Shown: positions 35,078-42,745 of the stretch, piece after piece
Layout of the letters: the number at the start of each line of letters is the position of its first letter
How positions within the stretch are numbered: position 1 is the first letter of the stretch
From: Streptomyces caeruleatus
GTDB lineage: Bacteria; Actinomycetota; Actinomycetes; Streptomycetales; Streptomycetaceae
DNA length: 64,000 bases
Reading direction: 5' to 3'
Assembly: GCF_001514235.1 (NCBI RefSeq)
Contig: NZ_KQ948932.1
Location: forward strand, 143,187-207,186
The notes under the pieces: generated by a model
What the model saw: only the letters and a program-made list of their open reading frames with translations
Databases searched by the model: none
What the model was told of the DNA's origin: nothing
Translations under genes and position numbers: made by a program

Positions 35078-35608
35078 ATGACTCACGGTATGCATTCGGA
35101 CACGCACTCCCCTTATCTCGACGGCGACCGGAACTGGCGGGACACGGCTTCCCGGTATGCGTTGCTTCCGCTGCGCGTCTTTCTGGGCGTCACCTTTATT
35201 TACGCCGGGCTGGACAAGCTGACTGACAGTGCCTTCATGAAGGTCTCCGGTGCGGGATCGGTCGGCGACATGATGCGTGCCGTTCGTGACTCCTCGGCCA
35301 TTCCGGCCATGGTGGACATGGCCCTGGAGAGTCCCGTCGCGTTTGGCTACGCGATTGCCTTCGGTGAGCTGGCCGTCGGTATCGGAACGTTGATCGGGCT
35401 GTTCGCCCGACTGGCGGCGCTCGGTGGGGCCCTCATTTCACTGAGCTTGTGGTTGACGGTGAGCTGGGCCTCCGATCCCTACTACTACGGCAATGACCTG
35501 GCTTATCTGATGGCCTGGCTGCCTCTCGTGCTGGCGGGCGCTCCCATGTTGTCCGTGGACGCCGCGCTTCGTGGGCGGCGACGGCAGCGGGCGGGCGGTT
35601 ACCGGTAG
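35078..35608 (+). CDS. DoxX-family membrane protein
   Basis: 176 residues with four membrane helices: LPLRVFLGVTFIYAGLDKLT, PVAFGYAIAFGELAVGIGTL, LAALGGALISLSLWLTVSWA and LAYLMAWLPLVLAGAPML. The LGVTFIYAGLDKL segment is the DoxX signature. DoxX-like proteins take part in redox or thiol homeostasis at the membrane in actinobacteria, but no specific partner is visible here. ATG 35078 chosen over an upstream ATG at 35036. Its 3' end overlaps the convergent 75-residue gene by 10 bp. Confidence 0.82.
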   Translation: MTHGMHSDTHSPYLDGDRNWRDTASRYALLPLRVFLGVTFIYAGLDKLTDSAFMKVSGAGSVGDMMRAVRDSSAIPAMVDMALESPVAFGYAIAFGELAVGIGTLIGLFARLAALGGALISLSLWLTVSWASDPYYYGNDLAYLMAWLPLVLAGAPMLSVDAALRGRRRQRAGGYR

Positions 35609-35826
35609 TCGGTGGGGGGTTGGGGGTCCGCGGCGCCGCGCTTGCGTATCCCTCGGGTCAGGACTCCCACCGCGCCTGCCAGACAGAGGCCGCCTATGAC
35701 CAGAGGGATCACCACGAACCAGGGTGTCTCCCAGGCGCCGCCCGCGTCTCCGGCGTAGATGACGCCCGTGACGGTCAGGAAGGTGCCGGCGACCAGCCTG
35801 CCGGGCTGGAACTCATGACGTAGCAC
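35599..35826 (-). CDS. Small two-helix membrane protein
   Basis: 75 residues with two hydrophobic segments, VAGTFLTVTGVIYAG and WFVVIPLVIGGLCLAGAVGVL, separated by a short GDAGGAWETP loop, and a polar tail. GTG 35826 is preceded by a strong GGAGGTGA and overlaps the end of the PspC gene by 14 bp, so the two are translationally coupled. Function unknown, but it should act with the PspC protein. Confidence 0.75.
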   Translation of the reverse strand: MLRHEFQPGRLVAGTFLTVTGVIYAGDAGGAWETPWFVVIPLVIGGLCLAGAVGVLTRGIRKRGAADPQPPTDYR

Positions 35827-37204
35827 GGCTCACCTCCGCCTGTCCCACGCCTACGCTCAGATCGAGGTCCATCGTGCCCGCCTCCTTGGTGCCCGCGGGC
35901 GGTGTCAGCGTCAGCTCCTTGTGCTTGCCCGGTGCCACGTCCACGTCCTGCCGGTCGTCGCCCGGCAGCTGGATGTCTCCCACTCCTACGTCGATGCTCA
36001 GCTGCACGGTCACGTCCTTGGGGACGATCACCTTCAGGCGGCCCACGCCCACGTCGGCTCTGGTGGTCAAGGTCTTGTCCTCGGCGATGGTCAGGCGGGT
36101 CAGATCGAGGGTGCCGACGCCAGTGCCGAGGTCGTACTGCTGCTGTACGTCCGCCACGGCCGCCGGTCGCCAGTCCCGCTCGACCCAGTGGGTGCTGATG
36201 TCCTTGGGGAGTGCCGCCGAGGCGGCCAGCAGGCCCGCGGTGACGATCGCCAGGAATATGGAGCCCGCTCCGGTACGGCCCAGGAACGAGCTGACGGCTA
36301 TGCCCAGGCCGAGGACCAGCAGCGCGCAGGCCAGGCCGGTCTGGAGGGTGGTGCCGAGGGCGTGGTCGTCCCAGGTGGCGCCGGTGCCGAGGGCGCCCGC
36401 CAGGAGGGCCAGCAGGAACACCCAGCCGCCGATCCAGCGGGGGCCGCGCGGCTTCGGCTGCGGGGGACGTCGGGCGTGTGTGTCACGGCGGCTGCTCCAG
36501 GTGCCGAGGCCGATGTTGACGGCCGCCGCGACATCGCGGTCGCGGGAGTCGCGGGGGCCCCAGAGATAGCCGGTGCCGCCCTCGTGGGTGCCGTCCTTGA
36601 CGATGGGGTCGCGCCACCAGGAGGGGTAGGCGGCGGGGACCGGTGGGGCCTGGGCCTCCGGTGGGGCGTCGGCGACGGCCTGGGCGGCGAGGGGGTCGGG
36701 ATCGGGGGTGCCGCGGTGCCGGGACCAGTAGCCGGCGCCTGCTACCAGGACGGAGAGGACGACGGCGAAGGTCAGCACGCCGCCGTTCCTCAGCAGCGTC
36801 AGGAACACGCCGCAGCCGACCAGCGCGAACAGCACGGCCGTCAGCGCCTGGCCGTCGACGCGGCCGGTCAGCAGCTTGCGCACCTCGTTCTCGTCCTCGT
36901 CGTCGTACGGGACGAAGAGCCAGGCGAAGCCGTAGAAGAGGAGGCCTATGCCACCGGTCGCGGAGAGCACGGCGAGGGTGATCCGGAAGATCACCGGGTC
37001 CATGTCGCACTGCCGCCCGAGCCCGGCGCACACGCCGGCCAGCATCTTGTGCCGACGGTCGCGCCGGAACTTGTGCGGCGGGTCGAGTGCCTCCGCTTCC
37101 ACGCCCGCTTGCTCGGACGCGGCTGCCGGGCCGGACGCGGTGCCCGCGGTGGGCACGGCGTCCGGCTCGGGCACGGAGTCCGCGGCGGGCTGGTGATCTG
37201 TCAT
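35813..37204 (-). CDS. PspC-domain membrane protein with LiaF-like C-terminal domain
   Basis: 463 residues. After a polar Ala/Glu-rich N-terminus, the PspC domain reads FRRDRRHKMLAGVCAGLGRQ, then a helix ending FYGFAWLFVPYDDED (about 45-105). More membrane helices follow (TAVLFALVGCGVFLTLL, VVLSVLVAGAGYW, WVFLLALLAGALG and two others). The last 130 residues (GTGVGTLDLTRLTIAEDKTL, VGVGRLKVIVPKDVTVQLSI, VGVGDIQLPGDD) form a repeating beta structure like the C-terminal domain of LiaF/DUF2154. It is divergent from a histidine kinase that also has a PspC domain, suggesting joint cell-envelope stress sensing. Confidence 0.85.
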   Translation of the reverse strand: MTDHQPAADSVPEPDAVPTAGTASGPAAASEQAGVEAEALDPPHKFRRDRRHKMLAGVCAGLGRQCDMDPVIFRITLAVLSATGGIGLLFYGFAWLFVPYDDEDENEVRKLLTGRVDGQALTAVLFALVGCGVFLTLLRNGGVLTFAVVLSVLVAGAGYWSRHRGTPDPDPLAAQAVADAPPEAQAPPVPAAYPSWWRDPIVKDGTHEGGTGYLWGPRDSRDRDVAAAVNIGLGTWSSRRDTHARRPPQPKPRGPRWIGGWVFLLALLAGALGTGATWDDHALGTTLQTGLACALLVLGLGIAVSSFLGRTGAGSIFLAIVTAGLLAASAALPKDISTHWVERDWRPAAVADVQQQYDLGTGVGTLDLTRLTIAEDKTLTTRADVGVGRLKVIVPKDVTVQLSIDVGVGDIQLPGDDRQDVDVAPGKHKELTLTPPAGTKEAGTMDLDLSVGVGQAEVSRATS

Positions 37205-37383
37205 GTGTCCATGGTGACGGGCGGGTCGGTTCTGCGGGAGTCGGAATGACCCTGGTCGGACCCTGATATCGGCCCTGAGGAGGCGGCGGGGGAAGTGTTC
37301 GACGCGGCGGGTGTCGAAGATCAGGGGAGTATCCGGGGTCGACCCTGATGCCCTGGTGCTCCGACCGTGTGAACATCGATGGC

Positions 37384-38673
37384 ATGCCGGAAGCCGCAGC
37401 AGCGCCCCTCGTCGAACCGCGGCCGCCGCGCAAGCTCTACCGCAGCAGCGACGGACGCTGGCTCGGGGGCGTGGCGCGGGGGCTCGCCGGGCATCTCGGC
37501 CTGCCCGTGATCTGGGTGCGGGTCGTCTTCGTCGGCCTGTTCATGGCGGACGGCCTGGGGGCGCTGCTGTATGCCGCGTTCTGGTTCTTCGTGCCGCTCG
37601 GCGTCGGCGGCGTCGGCGCGCAGCGGCCGTCCCCCTTCGCCACCGAGACCGCACCCGACGGCCGGCGCAGACTCGTCGCCCGCAAGCCGGACAAGGGGCA
37701 GATCGTCGCGCTGCTCCTCATGGTCGTGGTGGCGATGGTCTTCGTCGGCAGCGTGGACCTGGGCAGCGGCGCCAAGGCCTACCTGCTGCCCGCCGTGCTC
37801 GTCGGCGCGGGCGTCGCCCTGGTCTGGCGCCAGGCGGACAACTCCCGGCGGGCCCGCTGGATGGAGGTCGGCCGGCGCCGGCGCACCCTCACTCTGCTGC
37901 GTGCCGCGGGCGGCGTCGTGCTGGTCACGGCCGGTGTCTCCGGCATCTTCGTCCTCCAGGGCTCCGCCGCCCATCTCGGCTCCGTTCTTCAGGCGGCCCT
38001 GGCGGTCCTCGTGGGGATAACGCTCCTCGCGGGCCCGTATCTGGTCCGGATGACGCAGGACCTGTCCGAGGAACGCCTGATGCGCATCCGCGCCCAGGAG
38101 CGCGCCGAGGTCGCCGCGCACGTCCACGACTCGGTGCTGCACACCCTGACCCTGATCCAGCGCAACGCGGAGAACGCGAACGAGGTCCGCCGCCTCGCCC
38201 GCGCCCAGGAGCGTGACCTGCGCACCTGGCTCTACAAACCCGAGGGCACCGGCAAGGACGAGGCCGACGAACCCGCCAACCTCGCCGACGCGGTGCGGCG
38301 CAACGCCGCCGAGATCGAGGACAAGCACGGCGTCCCCATAGAGGTCGTGGTCGTCGGCGACTGCCCGCTCGACGAGAGAATCGCCGCACAGATGCAGGCC
38401 GCGCGCGAGGCGATGGTGAACGCCGCGAAGTACGGTGGCGAGGGCGGCGCCGTGCAGGTCTACGCCGAGGTGGAAGGAAGGACCGTCTTCGTGTCCGTCC
38501 GGGACCGCGGTCCGGGCTTCGACCTCGACTCGATACCCGCCGACCGCATGGGCGTCAGAGAATCGATCATCGGCCGTATGGAGCGCAACGGCGGTACGGC
38601 CCGGCTTCGGGCGGTACCCGACGGCGGCACGGAGGTCGAGCTGGAGATGGAGAGGGCGGAGAAGACGTCATGA
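37384..38673 (+). CDS. Sensor histidine kinase with N-terminal PspC domain
   Basis: 429 residues. The PspC domain (LYRSSDGRWLGGVARGLAGH to FWFFVPLG, about 15-75) is followed by further membrane helices (IVALLLMVVVAMVFVGSVDL, AYLLPAVLVGAGVALVW and others). A HisKA_3-type dimerisation helix contains AAHVHDSVLHTLTLIQ with the phosphorylated histidine (about 250). The HATPase region has AAREAMVNAAKYGGEGG and VSVRDRGPGFDLDSIPADRM. It phosphorylates the LuxR-type regulator whose gene overlaps its 3' end by ATGA. Start ATG 37384 has no clear ribosome binding site; ATG 37348 is the alternative. It is divergent from another PspC protein. Confidence 0.87.
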   Translation: MPEAAAAPLVEPRPPRKLYRSSDGRWLGGVARGLAGHLGLPVIWVRVVFVGLFMADGLGALLYAAFWFFVPLGVGGVGAQRPSPFATETAPDGRRRLVARKPDKGQIVALLLMVVVAMVFVGSVDLGSGAKAYLLPAVLVGAGVALVWRQADNSRRARWMEVGRRRRTLTLLRAAGGVVLVTAGVSGIFVLQGSAAHLGSVLQAALAVLVGITLLAGPYLVRMTQDLSEERLMRIRAQERAEVAAHVHDSVLHTLTLIQRNAENANEVRRLARAQERDLRTWLYKPEGTGKDEADEPANLADAVRRNAAEIEDKHGVPIEVVVVGDCPLDERIAAQMQAAREAMVNAAKYGGEGGAVQVYAEVEGRTVFVSVRDRGPGFDLDSIPADRMGVRESIIGRMERNGGTARLRAVPDGGTEVELEMERAEKTS

Positions 38674-39389
38674 GCGACCCGACCGAGGCGAACGAGCCTG
38701 TGGAGTCGACCGGCGGGAGCGCGGTCGAGCGGCATGTGCGCGTGGTCCTCGTCGACGACCACCGGATGTTCCGCACCGGAGTCCAGGCCGAGATCGGCCG
38801 GACCGAGCAGACCGGCGTCGAGGTCGTCGGGGAGGCCGACGACGTCGACCAGGCGGTCACCGTCATCACCGCCACACGGCCCGAGGTCGTCCTCCTGGAC
38901 GTGCACCTCCCGGGTGGCGGCGGGGTCGAAGTCCTGCGCCGCTGCGCCCCGTTGATGGCGGACCCCGAGCAGCCCGTCCGCTTCCTCGCCCTGTCCGTCT
39001 CGGACGCGGCGGAGGATGTGATCGGGGTGATCCGGGGCGGTGCGCGCGGGTACGTGACGAAGACGATCACCGGCACCGACCTGGTCGACTCCATCTTCCG
39101 GGTCCAGGACGGCGACGCGGTGTTCTCGCCGCGCCTCGCCGGGTTTGTCCTGGACGCCTTCGCCTCGACGGACGCACCGCCGGTCGACGAGGACCTCGAC
39201 CGGCTCACCCAGCGCGAGCGGGAGGTGCTGCGGCTCATCGCGCGGGGGTACGCGTACAAGGAGATCGCCAAGCAGCTGTTCATCTCCGTCAAGACGGTCG
39301 AGTCGCATGTGTCGGCGGTGCTGCGGAAGCTCCAGCTGTCCAACCGGCATGAGCTGACCCGGTGGGCGACGGCGCGGCGTCTGGTGTGA
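38670..39389 (+). CDS. NarL/LuxR-family response regulator, partner of the PspC kinase
   Basis: 239 residues. Receiver domain with VVLVDDHRMFRTGVQAEI (about 24-41), the phosphoacceptor aspartate in VVLLDVHLPGGGGVE (about 75), and GYVTKTITGTDLV. The C-terminal LuxR helix-turn-helix reads LTQREREVLRLIARGYAYKE through SVKTVESHVSAVLRKLQL. The start codon overlaps the kinase stop, giving coupled translation. Targets are unknown; given the PspC sensor, envelope-stress genes, possibly the divergent PspC operon, are likely. Confidence 0.92.
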   Translation: MSDPTEANEPVESTGGSAVERHVRVVLVDDHRMFRTGVQAEIGRTEQTGVEVVGEADDVDQAVTVITATRPEVVLLDVHLPGGGGVEVLRRCAPLMADPEQPVRFLALSVSDAAEDVIGVIRGGARGYVTKTITGTDLVDSIFRVQDGDAVFSPRLAGFVLDAFASTDAPPVDEDLDRLTQREREVLRLIARGYAYKEIAKQLFISVKTVESHVSAVLRKLQLSNRHELTRWATARRLV

Positions 39390-39394
39390 GACCG

Positions 39395-39430
39395 GGCCCC
39401 GGTGCGCCGGGGTGTCGGGGTGCCGGGGCC
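39395..39430. terminator. GC hairpin between convergent genes
   Basis: GGCCCCGG (39395-39402) pairs with CCGGGGCC (39423-39430), with competing inner pairings, right after the response regulator stop and before the end of the NlpC/P60 gene. No T-run. Confidence 0.45.
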
Positions 39431-39437
39431 TCCGAGG

Positions 39438-40502
39438 TCACGCGACCCGTGTGGCTCCGGCGAACGGCATCTCGTCGAGCGGGGCCACGCGGACCGGGGC
39501 CGAGGGGTTCGGGGCGTGGATCATCTGGCCGTTGCCGATGTAGAGACCCACGTGACTGATGCCGGAGTAGAAGAACACCAGGTCGCCGGGGAGCAGTTCG
39601 GAGCGGGAGACGCGGCGGCCGGCGTCGATCTGGGCGTAGGTCGTGCGGGGGAGGGAGAGACCGGCCGAGCGGTAGGCGGCCTGGGTGAGGCCGGAGCAGT
39701 CGAAGGCGTCGGGGCCGGTCGCGCCCCAGACGTAAGGGCTGCCGAGCTTTGAGTAGGCGTACGAAACGGCCGCCGCCGCACGGGAGTTGGGTGCCTGGGC
39801 CGTGGCCGATCCGGGGGCCGTAAGGGCGTCGCGGCTGCCGGTCGAGGATCGGGCGGCGCGGTCCGTGCCGTTCGCCTGCAGCCGGGCGCGCTCCTCGGTG
39901 GTCAGCTGGGCGAGCAGAGTGCGGGCGGTGTCCAGTTTGCCGTTGACCGTCCTGCTGTGGCGTCGCAGTTCCGCCTGGCGGGACTTCAGGGAGGTCAGTT
40001 CGATGTGGGCCGCCCCACGCAGCTGCTCGATCTCGCGCAGTTGGCTGCGGACGCTCGCGACGGACGCCGCCTGACGGTTGCCGGTGCGTTCGGCGAACTC
40101 CGCTCCGTCGAGGTAGCGGTCGGGGTCGGCGGAAAGAGCGAGCCGGAGGGCCGGGTCGAGGCCGCCGTCGCGGTACTGCGCCGCGGCCATCGAACCGAGC
40201 TTCTCCCGGGCCGAGTTGAGCTTCTCCGTCTTGCGGGCTGCCTCGTCCTGCAGCGTCCTGATCCGCCGCTCGGCCGCGTTCGCCTGCTCCTTCGCGCCGT
40301 TGTACTTCTCGGTCGCGACCTCCGCCTCCTGGTACAGCTTGTCCACCTTCGCCTTCACCTGCGCCGGAGTCAGCTGCGGCTCGGCATGTCCGGTCCCGTC
40401 GAAGCCCGTCGCCGTCGCCGCGCCCGCCAGGGCGATCGTCCATGCCGTGCGGGCCGTACTGCCGCCGGCCGAGCGCTGACGGGGTTTTCGGTGCGCTGCC
40501 AC
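39438..40502 (-). CDS. Secreted NlpC/P60 peptidoglycan endopeptidase with coiled-coil
   Basis: 354 residues from GTG 40502. A basic start (VAAHRKPRQR) and a hydrophobic segment (AWTIALAGAATATGFDGTGHA) form a signal peptide. A long coiled coil follows (AQVKAKVDKLYQEAEVATEK through about residue 220), then an NlpC/P60 domain (about 240-354) with the catalytic cysteine in FDCSGLTQAAYRSAG and the histidine in SGISHVGLYIGNG. It cleaves stem-peptide bonds in the wall, like RipA-type enzymes. The start matches that of the paralogue at 42746-43909 (xA[AS]HRK). The 543-bp region upstream does not contain the c-di-AMP riboswitch found for the paralogue. Confidence 0.85.
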   Translation of the reverse strand: MAAHRKPRQRSAGGSTARTAWTIALAGAATATGFDGTGHAEPQLTPAQVKAKVDKLYQEAEVATEKYNGAKEQANAAERRIRTLQDEAARKTEKLNSAREKLGSMAAAQYRDGGLDPALRLALSADPDRYLDGAEFAERTGNRQAASVASVRSQLREIEQLRGAAHIELTSLKSRQAELRRHSRTVNGKLDTARTLLAQLTTEERARLQANGTDRAARSSTGSRDALTAPGSATAQAPNSRAAAAVSYAYSKLGSPYVWGATGPDAFDCSGLTQAAYRSAGLSLPRTTYAQIDAGRRVSRSELLPGDLVFFYSGISHVGLYIGNGQMIHAPNPSAPVRVAPLDEMPFAGATRVA

Positions 40503-41045
40503 GTGGACTTGCACGTCCTTTCGTACGACCGCCTCGTCCCGTACGTCCGCCAGGGCGGTGGCCGTACGGCCGTCCCCGGAGGAAGCGGGCCGCCCTTGGG
40601 GGAGCGGCGGGCGTACGAGCGCCTGGGGGTGCGGACGTACGGCCGCCCGGGGGCGGGTCACGCGTCCGGCGGCGGCCTGCACAGGGGGAGCGGGCCGCCG
40701 CCGGACTTTCTCGGCGGTGGTGTCCGACTGCCGCCCCTGGCCCGGGCGGCGGTGGGGAGCCGGTCACCTGGTGGAGGACGCTAAACCTCTGTGTGTCGGG
40801 CCGGTAACGCGTTGTGCGGAAGTGCCGGGAGCAGACCGGGGGATGACCGTAAGTGAGCGTGATCCCCGGTTGGGGGCGTCGTGTTCACGCTGTGTGCTGA
40901 CCGATGTGGCGAAATGGGGGGTGGGGCGAGGCGATCGGGTGCTATGGGGCGCATATATGCATGATCGAGAGGGGTGGGTGGGGCGAGTGGGGTAGTTGGG
41001 GTGCGGTGGTGGGGGTGTCGGTGGGGCTGGTTAGGCTCCGGCGTT
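40503..41045. other. Intergenic region, GC hairpins and a G-run tract
   Basis: The left half is an unusually long GC-rich leader for the NlpC/P60 gene with several inverted repeats. The right half (40957-41030, plus strand) has many runs of three to five G separated by one to six bases, a strong G-quadruplex pattern. No gene or known RNA family was recognised. Confidence 0.4.
41015..41037 (+). promoter_or_regulatory. Possible RecA-NDp (PafBC-type) promoter
   Basis: GTGTCGGTG, 8 bp, TAGGCT: fits the published tTGTCRgtg-N8-TAnnnT pattern except for the first base. The start codon ATG 41046 follows 8 bp after the -10, so the mRNA would be nearly leaderless. The G-rich surroundings raise the risk of a chance match. 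Confidence 0.45.
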
Positions 41046-41399
41046 ATGGACGTACTCATCCACCTTTTCGTCGGCCTGCACATCATCGGTATCGCCGCCC
41101 TGCTCGGTGGCTTCCTCACCCAGATGAAGGCGATGGGCCAGGGCACCGCCCGGTTCGTCCCCGCGATGCTGCACGGCGCGCTGACCATGCTGGTCACCGG
41201 GGTGATCCTCGTCGGCCTCAATCAGGCGGACGACCAGCCCGTCGACAACGTCAAGATCGGCGTGAAACTGGCGCTGCTGGTCGTGATCCTCGGGCTCGTG
41301 TACGTCAAGCGGGACGAGGAGACGGTGGACAAGCGGCTGTTCGGGGTGGTGGGGCTGCTGACCGTGGCGAACATCTTCATCGCCGTGTTGTGGACGTGA
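41046..41399 (+). CDS. Small four-helix membrane protein
   Basis: 117 residues with four hydrophobic segments: LIHLFVGLHIIGIAALLGGF, MLHGALTMLVTGVILVGL, VKLALLVVILGLVYV and GVVGLLTVANIFIAVLW. It is conserved in type with small actinobacterial integral membrane proteins of unknown function. ATG 41046 lacks an upstream ribosome binding site, but a promoter element ends 8 bp before it, consistent with leaderless translation. The end overlaps the convergent TehA-like gene by 23 bp. Confidence 0.75.
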   Translation: MDVLIHLFVGLHIIGIAALLGGFLTQMKAMGQGTARFVPAMLHGALTMLVTGVILVGLNQADDQPVDNVKIGVKLALLVVILGLVYVKRDEETVDKRLFGVVGLLTVANIFIAVLWT

Positions 41400-42405
41400 C
41401 GTCCGTCCCGGAGGTCCTGGCTCCGGCTCCGGTGGTGGAGCCCGGGTGGGCGTAGGCCCAGACCGCGCCTGCCGTGACCACCAGCCAGGCCGCCACCGCG
41501 ATCCACATCAGTGCCTCGCCGGGGCCGTCGAGCCAGGGGACGTCCAGGGCGGTGGCGACGGAGAGGGTCGCCGCGGCCGTCATGCCGAGGGGGAACACGG
41601 TCGCCCAACGCCGTATGTCGTAGCGCGGCCGTGGCCAGGCGATCTCGGCCAGCAGCAGGGCGGCGTACCAGGCCAGGTCCAGCACCAGCAGGGCGACGGT
41701 CACCGTGTGCAGGGTGCTGGTGTCGTCGTCGTTCCAGAGGTACAGGCGGGCGCTGTCGGCGGCGAAGAGCTTCGAGCCGGCGAGCGCGGAGATGGCGAGG
41801 GCACCGCCCGCCACCCAGTGGTCGCCGGCGCCGTGGGCCACCTGCCGTAGGTCGAAGCGGGTCAGGGCGACGACGTAGAGCACCAGGCCGAGCCAGAACA
41901 GTACGAGGGCCGCGTGGGCGAGCCACGCCGAGGCCTCGGTCACGGCGAGCGTCGCGCCCAGGACGGCGAGGCCCTCTGTGGCCACGCAGCCCAGGAACAC
42001 GGCGCCCGGCATGCCGCGGTGCCAGTGGCGTACGACGGCGACGAGGAGGCCCGGCCACAGGACGGCGGCGAGGGCCAGGAGGGCCTTGGCGAGGGTCTGC
42101 CAGCCGAGGACGCTGAAGCGGGTGCCCAGGACGGTCGTCGCGGCGATGGCGGTCAGGGCGGCCGGGGTGGCTGCCTCCTTCACCCACCTCGCGCGGTCCC
42201 ACAGGAGGCGTGCGGTGAAGTCGGCGGCGAGGGCGAGCCAGGTTACGGAGGCCAGGGCGAGGGCGAGGCGGGAGAGGGTTTCGTAGCCGGTCTGGTGCAG
42301 GGTGACCGACAGGATGCCGGTGGCCATGACCGCGGCGCCGGCTGTGGGGGGACGTCGCGACCACCAGGTGTGGAGGGGGGATGTGGGGGTGGTGGTGGCG
42401 GGCAT
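41377..42405 (-). CDS. TehA/SLAC1-family anion or C4-dicarboxylate transporter
   Basis: 342 residues with about ten membrane helices, beginning TAGAAVMATGILSVTLHQTG (the GIxS start typical of the TehA/Mae1/SLAC1 family). It includes GMPGAVFLGCVATEGLAVLG, AHAALVLFWLGLVLYVVAL and YDIRRWATVFPLGMTAAATL, the last matching the W(x)xxFPLGM family motif. Members move tellurite-related anions, malate, sulfite or chloride; the substrate here is not determined. It is transcribed alone on the minus strand; its upstream region holds dense G-runs on the opposite strand. Confidence 0.8.
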   Translation of the reverse strand: MPATTTPTSPLHTWWSRRPPTAGAAVMATGILSVTLHQTGYETLSRLALALASVTWLALAADFTARLLWDRARWVKEAATPAALTAIAATTVLGTRFSVLGWQTLAKALLALAAVLWPGLLVAVVRHWHRGMPGAVFLGCVATEGLAVLGATLAVTEASAWLAHAALVLFWLGLVLYVVALTRFDLRQVAHGAGDHWVAGGALAISALAGSKLFAADSARLYLWNDDDTSTLHTVTVALLVLDLAWYAALLLAEIAWPRPRYDIRRWATVFPLGMTAAATLSVATALDVPWLDGPGEALMWIAVAAWLVVTAGAVWAYAHPGSTTGAGARTSGTDVTSTTRR

Positions 42406-42745
42406 GCGTCGATGCTAGGAGGGGGGTGGGGGTCGGGGGGTGGGGCACGCCGGTTGCCTCCGGCGGTTTGGCCGGTATGCCTGCGGGTGCCCCCGGCGGT
42501 ATGGCGGGGGTGCCTGCGGCGGCCTGTCGCGGTGGGTGGAGGTGCGCGTAGCGCCTTGCGGTGCGTTGCGGGGGGCGGGGCCGCGTCGGGGGGTGTCCGT
42601 CCTCGGTCGGGCGGTTGCCGTGGCTCCAGAGGTGCTGTTTGTTGACGCCCGCCGCTGCCGGCGGACACCCCCGACGCGGCCCCCTGTCGCCGCACGCGGC
42701 TGCGGCGCCGCCGGGGGTTCCGGATGGCCTTCGGTGTGTGGCGTC
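42406..42745. repeat. Intergenic region with dispersed repeat and long inverted repeat
   Basis: 42419-42447 is a run of G4-6 blocks. 42450-42560 repeats the ordered blocks of 34787-34870 (TGCCTCCGGCGGTT, ATGCCTGCGG, GCGTAGCGCC). 42577-42599 is nearly complementary to 42662-42684 (GGGGCCGCGTCGG... against ...CCGACGCGGCCCC, one bulge), enclosing 62 bp. No gene seen. Confidence 0.6.

Noticed and set aside
40503..40800. c-di-AMP riboswitch for the first NlpC/P60 gene
   Set aside because: The conserved ydaO blocks found at 43930-44140 are absent here.
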